From: Paracamarosporium sp. OC-R06-R3
Taxonomy: Eukaryota > Ascomycota > Dothideomycetes > Pleosporales > Didymosphaeriaceae
NCBI GenBank assembly: GCA_019828545.1
Contig: JACVRA010000303.1
Location: forward strand, 253,920-317,919
DNA: 64,000 bases
Direction: 5' to 3'
Made by a program: the position numbers and the translations under genes. A model generated the notes under the pieces. The model searched no databases. It was given only the letters and a program-made list of their open reading frames with translations, and was not told the DNA's origin. This document shows, one piece after another, positions 10,447-21,496 of the stretch (the stretch's first letter is position 1; each line of letters starts with the position of its first letter).

Positions 10447-12024
10447 TTATGCTGTAGAACCACTCATTATCCTTCTCGCATAACGCACAACCCTCACTTC
10501 AAATCGAGTGCACAGCTTGTTCCAGCTTGGCGGGTGCGGAGAATGTGGTGGTGGTGGAGGAGGAGGAGGAGGAGGAGGAGCACCATTGTTGTCGCTAGAG
10601 CCTTCGTCTGTTGAGACACCTGGATTATACGAATCTGGTTCCTCCTCCTCCTCTTCTTCCTGTCCGACAACTAAAGGCTCGTGGTGGTTTCTGTCAGCTT
10701 CCTCTGGCTCTACAGCCCAGCTCGAGTCCTCTATTTTCCCGTCCCAAACCAGCTCAAAAGATGTATTGTATAAAGGAAATCGCCACGTTTTCGCACATTC
10801 CACGACCATCTCCAGCTGCTCTTTCTTAACATCGAACGTCTCAAGCACGAGTTTGAGCTCCTTCAAATCCGGAAGATCTCTCACGACTGAGCCCCATGTA
10901 GGGTGACCCTGCATGTCTTCACCTGCACGCCGCTTTTGTGCAAGTTTTTCCATCTTTTTCGCTGTACAGACAGGATACAACGACCCTTCAATAAACCCGA
11001 TCGCTGGATCAATAGATAGCGAGCGTTCATTTTGAGGATCAATGGGATCCTCAATCCAACCCCACCAATCTTCATGGCACATACGGAGTGTGAGATGCGT
11101 CAACGGGCGAGCCAGCATCGCGCGAGCTGTATACTGTGTCACAGACGTACCATATACACTGGAAACGCCGGCATGGTTCCTGAAAAATTCGGTTGCAATG
11201 GGTAGCGTAAGCTCATCTCCATCCTTCGGATCAGTCTTCTCAAATGAAGAAAGGCTCTCAAATTCGAAAGGGAATAGCCGCAGCTTGTTTTGCCTACGTT
11301 TTTCGAATACGCTTACCAGCTGCGGTGCCACGTACGCGCCTGTGTGTCGCTTTTCAGCACGCCACTGGCGCAGTTTGTATCCCAGCTCGCTTCCCTCTAG
11401 AGAAACTTGCTGAAGGCTGATGTCGAGACGCTGAAGCAAGGCAGCTTGCCACGGTGCCAATGTTCCCAAATTTGGTCGAAACGGGCCGTCGAAATCGTAC
11501 ACAACGTGATAATTGAGCTCCAATGGAAGCTGGTACGTTTCGAGATAGATGGCCTTACAGGTTTGGACGAGCCCGAACGCGATGTCTGAGGGTGGTAGCT
11601 TCGGTTTCCCGTTGATGTTGTGCGGACGCCACTTAAAAGTGCCGTAGGCTGGTATAGAGGTAGTGTCAGTGAACGCATATTGCCAGATCATTTCACGAAC
11701 TTCGGTTGGCAATCCAGTAAGCAATCTGCATTGGGCTTGTGCGTAGATGCGGTCCTTGTCTATTGAGAAAGCAAGAGGCTCGAGATTGCGCCCGTAAAAC
11801 ATGCATGGTTTGGAATTCTCCATGGCACGGTGGCATGAGCAAAAGTTTGCGCCATCGCTGTTGTCGCAATATGGGTTCGGGATATTCTGGTGCTGGTTTT
11901 GTCTGCTGTGCCGCTTTACAGTGTTAGTTGAATCAGCAGCGAACAGTCGCTCAAAGGAACTTGGGTCCGCCGCTGAATCAGCGGCTAGTGGTTGGTATAG
12001 CTCATAAAAACTTCGGTCCGCCAT
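10447..12024 (-). CDS. F-box-like fungal protein with polyproline tract
   Basis: Single exon, 525 aa. Residues near 83-130 read LLTGLPTEVREMIWQYAF and later VQTCKAIYLETY, the pattern of the large fungal family whose N-terminal segment resembles an F-box (L-P-x-E-x-R-x-x-I-W) followed by a second helix with TCxxIYxE. If it is a true F-box it would bind Skp1 and recruit a substrate for ubiquitination; the family's actual role is mostly unknown. The C-terminal part has an acidic run (EEEEEEEP) and a run of about a dozen prolines encoded by a (GGT/GGA)n microsatellite at 10547-10580. The start codon at 12024 lies inside a tandem duplication (11959-12062), so the true N-terminus is less certain than the rest. 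Confidence 0.8.
   Translation of the reverse strand: MADRSFYELYQPLAADSAADPSSFERLFAADSTNTVKRHSRQNQHQNIPNPYCDNSDGANFCSCHRAMENSKPCMFYGRNLEPLAFSIDKDRIYAQAQCRLLTGLPTEVREMIWQYAFTDTTSIPAYGTFKWRPHNINGKPKLPPSDIAFGLVQTCKAIYLETYQLPLELNYHVVYDFDGPFRPNLGTLAPWQAALLQRLDISLQQVSLEGSELGYKLRQWRAEKRHTGAYVAPQLVSVFEKRRQNKLRLFPFEFESLSSFEKTDPKDGDELTLPIATEFFRNHAGVSSVYGTSVTQYTARAMLARPLTHLTLRMCHEDWWGWIEDPIDPQNERSLSIDPAIGFIEGSLYPVCTAKKMEKLAQKRRAGEDMQGHPTWGSVVRDLPDLKELKLVLETFDVKKEQLEMVVECAKTWRFPLYNTSFELVWDGKIEDSSWAVEPEEADRNHHEPLVVGQEEEEEEEPDSYNPGVSTDEGSSDNNGAPPPPPPPPPPPHSPHPPSWNKLCTRFEVRVVRYARRIMSGSTA
10545..10582. repeat. (GGT/GGA)n trinucleotide microsatellite
   Basis: About a dozen uninterrupted GGT then GGA units on the plus strand, read on the minus strand as proline codons in the F-box-like protein. 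Length variation would change the polyproline tract without a frameshift. Confidence 0.9.
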
Positions 12025-12062
12025 TGAATCAGAGGCCAGTGGTAGGACAGTAGCTCACGAAA
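11959..12062. repeat. Imperfect ~51-bp tandem duplication across the F-box-like gene start
   Basis: Copy 1 (11959-12009) and copy 2 (12010-12062) align at roughly 80% with a 2-bp length difference. Both contain GGTCCGCC, TGAATCAG and GTAGCTCA or TAGCTCAT in the same order. The ATG of the gene (minus strand, 12022-12024) sits in copy 2 at the place where copy 1 reads GCG. Confidence 0.75.
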
Positions 12063-12626
12063 GTTGGCGGCGCATATTGCTTATGTGTTGTCTCATGGCA
12101 ACCTAAAACCCCCGCATTGCCCAACCGAATAAGATGGGTAATATAGGCTTGGCTGTACGCCCTTATACGCTCTTGGCGCTGGATATCTGTGTATTGTAAT
12201 CTCGAATAGCTATATGCCTCGCAATAAGCATTCAGTTGTGAGCTTGTGGATCTGGGTAGTCAAATACCCAGACTTCTTCATCTAGCATCTTGCACATCAT
12301 TGTATGCAACGTAAAACGAACCAGGCGATCGTCGCTCAGGTAGACGGTCTTTTTGATTCTTCCATGTATGATCTGACTGTGTGCTAGATAGTTCTGGATA
12401 CGTCTATCCCTTATATCGTAGTGCTAAAACTGGTATAACGGAAATGCCAGCCTCCTAGTCGCGTTGAAAAGATCAGCTTATCTCGAACAAGCTTACGACA
12501 TTGACGACACACTGGTACACGTACAATTTACGATCAACAAAGGAAAAACGGCTGATCTCCATACTCAAACTCCACTTCGAGATTCTCCTTCATCATCCGG
12601 AAGATCTCTGGTATGAAACCCACCAT
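12025..12626. other. Intergenic: promoter of F-box-like gene and 3' end of ABC transporter
   Basis: No coding region. A perfect 8-bp inverted repeat, TCTGGGTA at 12251-12258 and TACCCAGA at 12265-12272 with a 6-nt loop, could form a hairpin in the ABC transporter 3' region. It has no U-run and is no proven terminator. Confidence 0.55.
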
Positions 12627-15600
12627 CTACTCTGAATCCCTATCCTGTTGTCCGGCTTTGTACATGCTAGCTAGCAGTGAATTCCTCGCCAACAGCGTGC
12701 TAGGTTTATCGAACTCAACGAGTTGGCCTTTATCCAGGACTGCGACTTTATCGAATCTTTCAATATATCGCAGGCGATGGACGACGGCCAAAACAGTTTG
12801 AGTGGAGAATTCAGTATCAACGGCATCCTGCATTACGGACTCCGTCATAGCATCGACGCTTCACTTTGAGTTAGCTGAGAAGCCCTGATAAGCTGAGACG
12901 TTTATAAGTGTGGAGAACTTACCTGCTGGTGGCCTCATCGAGTATCAAAATCTGACTTTTCCGGACCATGGCCCTTGCCAAACACAAAAGCTGCCTTTCT
13001 CCCACAGACCAGGAAGATAGCGAGGTATGCGCATCGAGACCTCCAGAATCCACTACCCTGTTCCAGATGTTCAAACGTTGCAGAGTTGAGGTTATGTCTT
13101 CGTCTTGGACCTGGCCTAGAGGATCAATGTTGAATCGTATCGATCCAGGCATAAGGAAAGGTTCCTGCGGTACAACGTTGATGCGTGAACGGAGGTCTGA
13201 TGGGATCAAGTCATGCGTCTCTACTCCGTCTATTGAGATGGAGCCGTCGAATTTGATCATATGAAGTAAGCTTAGGATGAACGACGTCTTTCCACTACCC
13301 GAGTGTCCACAGATCGCTACTTTCTCACCAGCATCGATGGCAAGAGAAAGACTTCTCAGGACTGGGTTACCGCCAGATCTATGACGAGATAAGCCTCAAG
13401 AGCGGGCGTTGGCTGCACAAAACCACTTACTTGTAGAATGCCGTGACATTTTGGAAGCAAATCGCGCCTCTAGTAGGCCAGTTGTCGGGTACAGCCAGAG
13501 GCTCGCGTATCTCGAACTCTATTTCTTCCGACGGCGTCTTCTCCACAAAGGACTTGATCCTCCCGACTGCACCGATTGAAGTCTCGAGTGCGGTCCAGAA
13601 TTTGACGAGGTTGGTCAGGACTAGGTTAAAAGTCATTACCGTAACGAGGGAGACACCGACGGCGCCTGGTTCGAATGAGTCCCTCCAAACGACAAGGATC
13701 GTAACAAGGATGACCGCGAGTACTGCTACAATAAGATCCAATGCCAGGGCAAGCCATTGCTGAATGCAAAAGAGCAAATACACTGGTCTCTGCGACCGAT
13801 CAAGCAGAACATGGAGCTTCTGCCTGAATGCACGTTGCCATCCAAATGCGCGTATTGTGTTGGCGCCATTCGTCGTCTCGAGGAAATGCAGATATACGGG
13901 AGCTTTTGCCTCGATATCCAGTAGTCGAACCTGACGAGATGTCCGCAGATAGAACCGTTGAACAAAGAAGACACTTCCTGCCATCAAAGGCAGCGTCGCG
14001 GATAGATATTTGGCAAAGACGGCGAGAAGTATGACTTTTGCAATGCATTCGTATAGCGCTTTATTCACTTAGTAGTGTCTAGGGTACTTTGGGCGCGGCT
14101 AGTTGGATATGCTAGACTCACAAATAATGTAATTGGCAGCCACAAGGGGAAGATCCATGGCAATCAGCTCCATATCTTGACTGAAGCTTCAAGATGTTAG
14201 TCGTGATAACAATCAAGTAGTACATTTCAACTTGCCGGTTGGTGATGGAACCAACATCAGTCTGCTGGAAGAATCGCAAGGGTGCTCTATTCTTTGAGTC
14301 AGGTTCTGGTTTCATGAGTTTCTTTCTTGTTTCGACCTACCTCATCGTCGTCTCGAGGAGATCTTTGTGGAGATGCTTAGCGGTTCTGGATATGATGGTG
14401 ACGAAGAAGAGCCTAAAGAGGTAAGTCATGTTGTCATGCTCTGCGAACCCTTCAAGCAGTGGACTAACCAGCACTCAATGATCAAAAAGCCTGCTGCAAG
14501 GAAGCCCATCCCTACGTAAAGGCCTAAGTACAGTCCGTCATTGCTGCGGCCCTGATACTTTGCATTGGCGGCAGACCAAAAATCGACGATAACGACTGGA
14601 CGTGTGAGTGTTAGCATTACGATCGAAGCTGGTATCATAGTCGATTTGGAAAGCAAACACACCGGAGAATTCGGTGCAAAACACCCACAAACCCACTGTG
14701 ATCAGCATGGTAGCGACAGTTCCGTGACCCCCAGCTTTGGAATAATAGCTGTAGACGGAGAGGTCACCAGTCTGACGCTTGAGATCTTTCGCTTCCTCGC
14801 TTAGCTCTGCGAAAGCTTCCGTAGCAGTTGAGGCTTGGTCGTTATTGTGGTGTAAAGGTTCCTCTTCAGCAGGGGAAATCTCAGATTCACCCAGTTCCAA
14901 TGGCGAGTTCAATTGGAGACCGCTGACATATCCATCTGACGCTCTCAGTAATTCAATGCTACCAAACTCGCTGACAGTGCCGCTGTTCACGACGATAGCA
15001 TCGTCAGCAAGGGATATGAGAGACGCTACACGATCGTCAATTGAGGCTTCGTTCATTGTCGTCTGAGATAGAGTGCTCACTTACGCGCGTGAGTCACGAG
15101 TACTACGGTAGTCTGAGCTTTTCGAAGGAGTCCCTGGCGTCCCAAGAGTCGTTCCGATATTAACGCAGTGTTGCGGGCATCGACACCGCTAAAAACGTCG
15201 TCTAGTAAAATAACCTTTTTCCTCGAATACACGGCTCGCGCCAGAGACTACGTTCGTGCAGATTAGCGACACAATCAACGAATGATAACAACCAAAGATT
15301 TTTGTCACTCACAACGCGCTGCCTTTGACCACCGCTCAGATTGCTGCCGCCGTTTCCCACTGTAGTACGGTCTCCTTGTGCAAGAGTAGCAATGTCGCTC
15401 TCCAGCCCACAAGTCCAAAGAACTGTTGCGTACCACTTTTCGTCTACTAGGCTTAAGGCGTCGGCCACAATGTTGTCTCGTACGCTACCATTGATCAACC
15501 ATGGCACTTGAGCACAGTATGCAACCGCGGAGAAGCGTCGGTCAGTGTCACCGCTCAACGAGACTGCTTCGTCGAGTATGCTTTCTAAAAGGGTCGATTT

Positions 15601-17847
15601 GCCGCTTCCCGTTGGTCCGAGAATAACTGTAAAACACTGTTCATAGATATCGGCCTTGAGGTTCTTGAGAATTGCAGGACCAGCTTTCTCCCATGCAATA
15701 GATTGGTCGCGGAAACGGACAAGGGGCTGATTGACGGGTACTTGATGACCACGTAGCGTGGAAAGCTCCACATTGGGTCCTATGTTGTCGTCTTCCAATG
15801 GTCCTTGATGAGAGCTGTGATTCTCCAGCAGATGGCGGGGTCGAATGGGCTGGCTGCAGTACTCTTGAATCCGGTCAAAGCTACTCAAGCACTGAATGAG
15901 GGCCGGGATCGTTTGTATCAAGGTCAGGGCTGGCATTGTGACAAGAGCGATAAGAGACAACGACGTGAATGCTTGTCCTGCAAGGATCGAGTTGTCGTTT
16001 CTTGCGACAGCTATCGCGTAGAACACAGCAAACGTGAGAATGGGTGAGAAGTTCTGCGGCGAATTGGCTGTGCACCCGGGAAGTCAGTCACAATTCTCAC
16101 GGGTTCGTTGAAGAAGATATTCTTTAAGACTTACAAAAGAATGCCACGCAAATGAAAATCTTGCGGTATCTCGTTGATCTGTCGATTTCGAGTGTGCGAA
16201 AGGTGCTGATGATACTGGACATCTTTTCGCTAAGACCAAGCATCTTTACAGTTCTCATGGCCCCAATCATAGCGGTTGTAACACCTAATCGTCTTTCGAC
16301 GTGTTCAATCCACGCTCGTTGAGCAGTCTTAGCCCAGGCCGAAAGCTTGAATGTACCAAGCACGAAGACTATAAAGTAACATGTTAATACGAAACGACAC
16401 TAAACATTGAAGTTAGTAGTAGAGATCTCACCGAGAGTAACAACTGCCGGGACGAGGCATGCGAGGAATACCTGCCTCTGCAGCAAGAAAATAGCAATGC
16501 CAACGTCTAAAAGTGATGCCCAGACCTCGTGTAGATTGCGAAAGTTAAGCACGATGCGCTCCACGTCGGTCCCCATGAGCGTAAGGCCATTGATGCTGCC
16601 GAGGTCGACGGCCCGCGCTTCAACAGTCTGCTGGTAGATGAGGGCTATGAGGCCACCCCTTAAACGGATGAGGAATCGGAACGTCATGTACCAGTATAGC
16701 GCTGTTGATGCCTATGGAGGTCAGCTCAACGTACGACCTGTGTCCAAAAAATCGCAGCTTTCTTACAGCTATGCCCAGATAGACGAGCGCATATGCACCT
16801 ATCAAACCTCGGCCAAAATTATCTGGCACTTCTTTGTCGCCCACGAAATGGATGAGACTGGTGATCATGAAGGGCTGTGCAAACTTGAAGGCGCTCAAGA
16901 TAAGTCGCGGAATGATTGCCGATAAGAAGGCAGGAGCGTAGGCGCGGAAGCATGCCTTCAGTAGACTGCGTTTCTGGGTCTTGTCATCTGTTATGAAGTA
17001 CATAAGCAACGCTGCCTCTCTACAAAAATAACGTCGAGTGCTTGACTTACATTTGGACCAGGTACTGGTCAGCCTGTCCCGCAGAGTTTCCGAATCGAGG
17101 CGGTAATCGAGATCCGGGAGGTCATCAACAGAAAGAATGCTCTGATATCCGCGCTTGAGAGTTCCGAGGAGCCAAGAGAAACCGACAAGATTCCAGAACC
17201 CGGTGAATGGCTCCGGACCGGAAGCTTGGAACTTTTCAGGGGATCTTAGGACATTTTTCTTTCCAAAAGATTCTGCGAGCAGAACCCCAGCCTCCTGAAG
17301 CAGGATGAGGGTCTGCAAGACTGCCGGTCCCGTCGAATGCGATATGAGCCAAAGGCTCCTGACGCGTGCGACGTTCAGCAGGAAGATGAGGGCAAAGAAG
17401 ATAGCGAGTAGTGCCGAAGGCTGCTCAGACCGGTGGTGTTGGAGCCATGAGAGGCTGACGGCGGCGAGGGTGCCCACGATGGTGAGCACATCGGCGGCGA
17501 CAGCGGCAGGGGTGTGCAGCTGTGGCTGCTGGGACCTGAGGACCAGAAAGATTGTCTGGCATGCCAACAGTAGAACGTACAGGGCCTCATTTGAAAGGTC
17601 ATTAGTCTTGGGGTAAAAGCGTGGGATGCGGATGCGGCTGTCTACATACAGCCTTGACCGCAACTGATTTTGTGCGTCTGACGACGTCCTGAGCTTTCAG
17701 AAGACGTGCCGTTGGAAACATCAAAAGGATAAGGAAGACGGCATTTGGTATGATGGCAAAGAAAAGATCTTGGAAGTAGAGGGTAAAATCAAAAGAGCGG
17801 CACGATGGGTCGACACGAGGGCCAATGGCCTGGTCGCAGTGCAACAT
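12627..17847 (-). CDS. ABCC-family (MRP-type) multidrug ABC transporter, full length, 15 exons
   Basis: Exons (minus): 17847-17650, 17585-17051, 16987-16767, 16711-16432, 16368-16135, 16067-15313, 15247-15085, 15025-14663, 14595-14469, 14412-14341, 14286-14236, 14186-14122, 14058-13431, 13378-12923, 12858-12627. They total 4380 nt, 1459 aa, and every junction keeps phase. Domain order is TMD0, TMD1, NBD1, TMD2, NBD2. NBD1 has Walker A GPTGSGKS (about 640-647), signature LSGGQ and Walker B ending LLDD (Asp where the catalytic Glu would be, usual for ABCC). NBD2 has Walker A GHSGSGKT (about 1255-1262), a degenerate signature WSVGERQ, Walker B ILILDEATSSVD and H-loop His. ATP would be hydrolysed mainly at the NBD2 site. 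Substrates of this fungal group are drugs, conjugates or secondary metabolites; which one cannot be said. The intron between exons 11 and 12 (14187-14235) is GC-AG. Start chosen at MLHCDQAIGP, where the family's N-terminus begins. Confidence 0.93.
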
Positions 17848-18148
17848 GGTTCTGGGTTGTGATGGAAGATGTTGTAACAACAGGATGGGATTGAGGTCTT
17901 GTACGCTAGCAAGCAAGAGGAGATAGAAGAAGTTCGTGAATACGTTTCCACTGTATGAGGTATGAAGTATGAAGCCTTCGCGCCGGTTGTCCGTGCATGC
18001 GCGTGCGTTGATTGAGTCATCGGCCGCGTTGTCAGGTGAACGAACTGGGAATCGGGGCCGGAATCATTTCGTACCCCGCGCCTTGGCCCAATCAGCATGA
18101 AAGGGGGATGAACATGTCAGATGTGAGCAACAACAAAATTTCCGCTTC
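17848..18148. other. Intergenic, promoter of the ABC transporter
   Basis: About 300 bp between the ABC transporter start and the 3' end of the MDR gene. No element that I can name with confidence. Confidence 0.5.
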
Positions 18149-19434
18149 CTATGCCCAAGGCTCAAAGACTATTTTCTTACCGCTCACGCCTTTGTGAAGC
18201 TCCTCAATGCCATCTGACACCTTTTCCAACCCACCTAGCACATGCGGTGGCACACCCTTGATGACGCCACTTTTGATGCCTTGCTCCATGAAACCTCCGC
18301 GAGACAGGAAATGTTTGTTCCACTCTGCATTTTCAGGCGCGTGAGTGCTGAATCGATGCATTCCTGCTGTGACACCTTCTGGAAGCGTTGGGTTTCCGAT
18401 CATGGCGAGTGGCAGTAGCATATGAATGTACGCCTTGGTAACCGGCTCACCTTCTGGGGCCAAGATCTCTGATATGGTCGCTACGCTCGCCTTCAACGAT
18501 ATAGTGTCGAACCAGTAATCGATCGGGAACAGGTCACGGATTTTCCCCACGGTTGCAGGGTCGCTGTGATCGAAGATGTGGTCCGCCCCAAGGGACTTCA
18601 ACAAGTCGAAGTTGTGCGGTGAACTGGTACTAATGACGGTATACCCAGCTTGCTTTGCGTACGAAATCGAAAGGGACCCCATGGCTGATGATCCACCCCA
18701 GATGAGAATCTTTTTGCCTTGTTCTTCTGCCGGAAGGGGTTTGGCTGGTATAGATGGATAGTGCATTTTGAGTGCACTGGAAGCAAACAAGGCACTTGGA
18801 GGGGTGTATGAGCCTAGTGTAACGACTTTCTTGAAGTCTGTGTCTCCGATCTAAGGAAAAAAACTCGTTAGCAATTTTCACACATCAAAGCTACGGATTG
18901 CCATCAGTGTGAGAGACGGCTCTACAAAGCACTCACCTCCACAACCTCAGACTCGTCTACTAGCGTATATCGTTGTGACCCTCCATATTTAGGCTTCTTG
19001 TGTGTGAAGATCTTTGTGCCGCAAACAATCCGGTCTCCAACTGCAATCTTGGTGACTCCTTCTCCGAGAGCCTCTACAACACCGCCAACAGGACTGCCCA
19101 GGGTTGTAGGATACTCTAGGGGAAATATCGCCATCTTAGCCACCTTTTCGTCTGCGGGCTGTAGAGCACCGGCATAGACCTACGGTTGCCGTTAGTCCTT
19201 TGATATCCAAGCTACGTATTTCGAAGATGGCATAATACGAACCTTAACAAGAACCTCTCCTGGGCCCGGTTGCTCTGTGGGTGCGTCTCGCACCTCAAAG
19301 CGTCCTTTAGGCTCCAATAGAAATGCGGCCCTGTTGCCAGACATGTTGCGGGTTACTGTTGAGAACGACTTGGATCTGAGTATTGGATGTGATCTGGAGA
19401 CACTCTGAGAAGCTAATCGCAAAGCGCACAACAT
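18149..19434 (-). CDS. MDR-superfamily NAD(P)H-dependent oxidoreductase (quinone/trans-enoyl reductase type)
   Basis: Exons (minus) 19434-19243, 19179-18937 and 18850-18149 give 378 aa. The GroES-like half carries GEVLVKVYAGALQPAD and TLGSPVGGVVEALGEGV. The cofactor half has the Rossmann turn WGGSSAMGSLSISYAKQAGY, with a serine-rich loop in place of GxGxxG, typical of the fungal enoyl-reductase / zeta-crystallin-like group. No structural zinc cysteines or catalytic zinc ligands are visible, so a zinc-free reductase is likely. The first 30 residues are basic and hydroxylated (ends FSTVTRN before a second Met at 19344), so the longer form could be mitochondrial and the shorter form (MSGNRAAF) cytosolic. 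The first intron has a weaker donor (GTTCGT). It sits head-to-tail behind the ABC transporter, but no other biosynthetic gene is near. Substrate unknown. Confidence 0.88.
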
Positions 19435-20464
19435 ATAACGAATCTGAAGTGTTCCGCCAATTTAACTCAAGCCCCGCCTGCGCACGAATTAGCTTTTATA
19501 TATTGCACTCGGTCCCCCGATGGACCGATATAGCGGGGGCTGACATGTAATGTTGTGTTATTCTCATGCAATGCTCGACCAGTATGGTATAAAGAAGCCA
19601 GTTGCGGTGGGCTTTCGGGTCCCGGTTCGAAAGTTGATTATCAATGTGAAGGTGTGAGGGGCACCAATCAGCGCTAGTATCTCACCCTCCAATGCGTAGA
19701 AGCGAATAGCGTCCAAAGCGCGGCTCGGTCGACCGTAATTTAGCGTCGGTCGCACATAGACCCCTGTAGAATGCTAGAACACTCAGATCTAAGCATCTTC
19801 CAAACATTCTGATGAAACTCGGTTTTATGTGTCTACTTAGGTCTGGATCAGGTAAGACTGAAGTTCAACGGATTACAGTATATGATTACAGCTTCAGAAT
19901 CTCTAATGAATTTCCGCGAATACAGATCAAGCTATAGTCGCAAGGCTCATAAGCACGAAAGTGTGATACGGGGTATCCATCTCACTGCATTGAGCAGACG
20001 CTGTTAACAAAACCCCCCAAATGAGGTATAGTCCGAGTACGGCACGGTGGGTACAAAAGTAGCGCGACGCCAAAGGTCCTCCGCCTTCTGCGTGGCCCCT
20101 GAGCCTTCGCAACGTTGTACTGGCCACATTTGCATGATGTTCGAGCTTCAGATGCAAGAGTGTGCGACGAACTGTTACATCGAAGTTCGCACGACAAGGC
20201 ATCCAACTACTCTGAAGCTCAGCCTCGCGCAGCATGCCACGAAGGAGCCTTCGAAATGAAGGTGGAGCGCCCGCTATGCCCCTTTCGATTAATTTCCAAC
20301 GCTGATTGGTCACTGTCGCTCGGAATGTTTGATACAAGACATCTCAAACCTTCATATCTGTCACTACCGCCTAAGCCTCGTTGCCTAACGTCCAACATAC
20401 ATCAGACTGTCGCGTCCTGAATGCGAAAACCCTCACAACCACTGTTTCCAGAATCATTCTCGCA
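19435..20464. other. Intergenic, ~1 kb, divergent promoters
   Basis: Lies between the minus-strand MDR gene and a plus-strand membrane-protein gene. A GGTTCGAAA string at 19624-19632 looks like a tRNA T-loop, but no cloverleaf fits around it. The open frame at 19927-20337 (-) has no recognisable feature and was not called. Confidence 0.55.
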
Positions 20465-21100
20465 ATGGGACCCCAACCTCAAGCGTCGACCTTTCCGCAG
20501 GATCTCCCGCCGCGCGAGCAGTCATGGAAAGATCGCAACTGTCCCGGTATGCGCAGCTGCTGGTCCTTCAGCCTTGCGTCCTTCAGTCTAGCCACGTCCG
20601 ACAAGGCAGTGCTTGCCCGCCGCATCTGCATGCTCGTAGTTCTGGGCCTGCGCACCGCCATTAGCATCTGGAACGTCGTGCGGGCAGCCATCACCGTCCA
20701 AATAGGCTGGCTCATCATCAGCATCATCCTAGGAGTCATCAGTTTCCTTTTCATCGCGTGGTGTCTGGCTAAAATTGGTGAGGCGCAAGGGTATAGGAGA
20801 GTTCTGGGGGCGCGAGTGGTGAGTTTCCTCTCTTCCTCATGGCTTTCGTTTCCTTACGAGAGCCCTCACACTTGTTATCCTTTTTTTTTAGGAGAATAGG
20901 TCCTTAACATACGGCAGGGTCGATGGCATTTCGATGTCTTTCTTTTGGCCATGGCAATTGCACATGCAGCCCTCTTCGTTGGGGCTTTCTTTTGGAGAAG
21001 CAGCGGTGGGGTAGGTGGCCTGTGGATCGTCATGTGGCTACTCATCTTTGGTGCTGCCTGGGTTACGACATGGGAGCCTGAGCCCCAGAGCAATGTCTGA
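20465..21100 (+). CDS. Small multi-pass membrane protein, unknown function
   Basis: Two exons, 20465-20818 and 20918-21100, joined in phase 0 (GTGAGT..GGCAG, 99-bp intron), give 178 aa. Four hydrophobic segments can be seen: around residues 58-75 (ICMLVVLGLRTAISIW), 82-103 (IGWLIISIILGVISFLFIAW), then after the intron VFLLAMAIAHAALFVGAFFW and GGLWIVMWLLIFGAAWVTTW. The N-terminus is proline-rich and the short tail is polar. An alternative acceptor after the T-run (near 20891) would shift frame and lose the last two membrane segments, so the later CAG is preferred. This looks like the many four-pass fungal plasma membrane proteins, but I cannot name a family. An in-frame upstream Met at 20381 exists; 20465 is preferred because the segment before it has no protein character. 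Confidence 0.7.
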
Positions 21101-21496
21101 TGAGCAATAGGATGCGCAAGAAAGATGTGTCTCCAGAGTTCATAGGAATGCGTGGGAAAAGAAGAGTACGCTAGCATGAACTAGATTCGTGAGTTGCGTT
21201 GAAATTACATGCGTAGAATTTTCTTAGACACAGGACTGGTATATTGTCAACATGGTAACTTTTGATCACTTAGGGCCAAGATGTTATTATGATACACCAC
21301 ATGCACAAGAACCTTATACACTAGCTTTAGTCCCAGATGTGCTAAATAGCTTCACAGATCCTGCGCATACAAAACTGGTCTGATCGGTTCCCGAAACCTT
21401 AGTAACATCCAATGTTAATTCAGTACAAGACAAGATACCTCAAGATACATCACACGTACAACGAACCACTAATGTCCCAACCTCTACCCACCCCAC
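21101..21496. other. Intergenic between convergent genes
   Basis: AT-richer spacer between the 3' ends of two convergent genes. It should hold their polyadenylation regions. No gene seen. Confidence 0.55.

Noticed and set aside
17020..17050. A 31-nt intron in ABC transporter exon 2 (GTAAGT to TTTGTAG)
   Set aside because: Splicing there makes a stop codon (TAG); the 63-nt intron ending ATAACAG restores the conserved SKYDKTQKRSLL sequence.
19624..19632. GGTTCGAAA as a tRNA T-loop
   Set aside because: No matching acceptor, D or anticodon stems could be placed around it.
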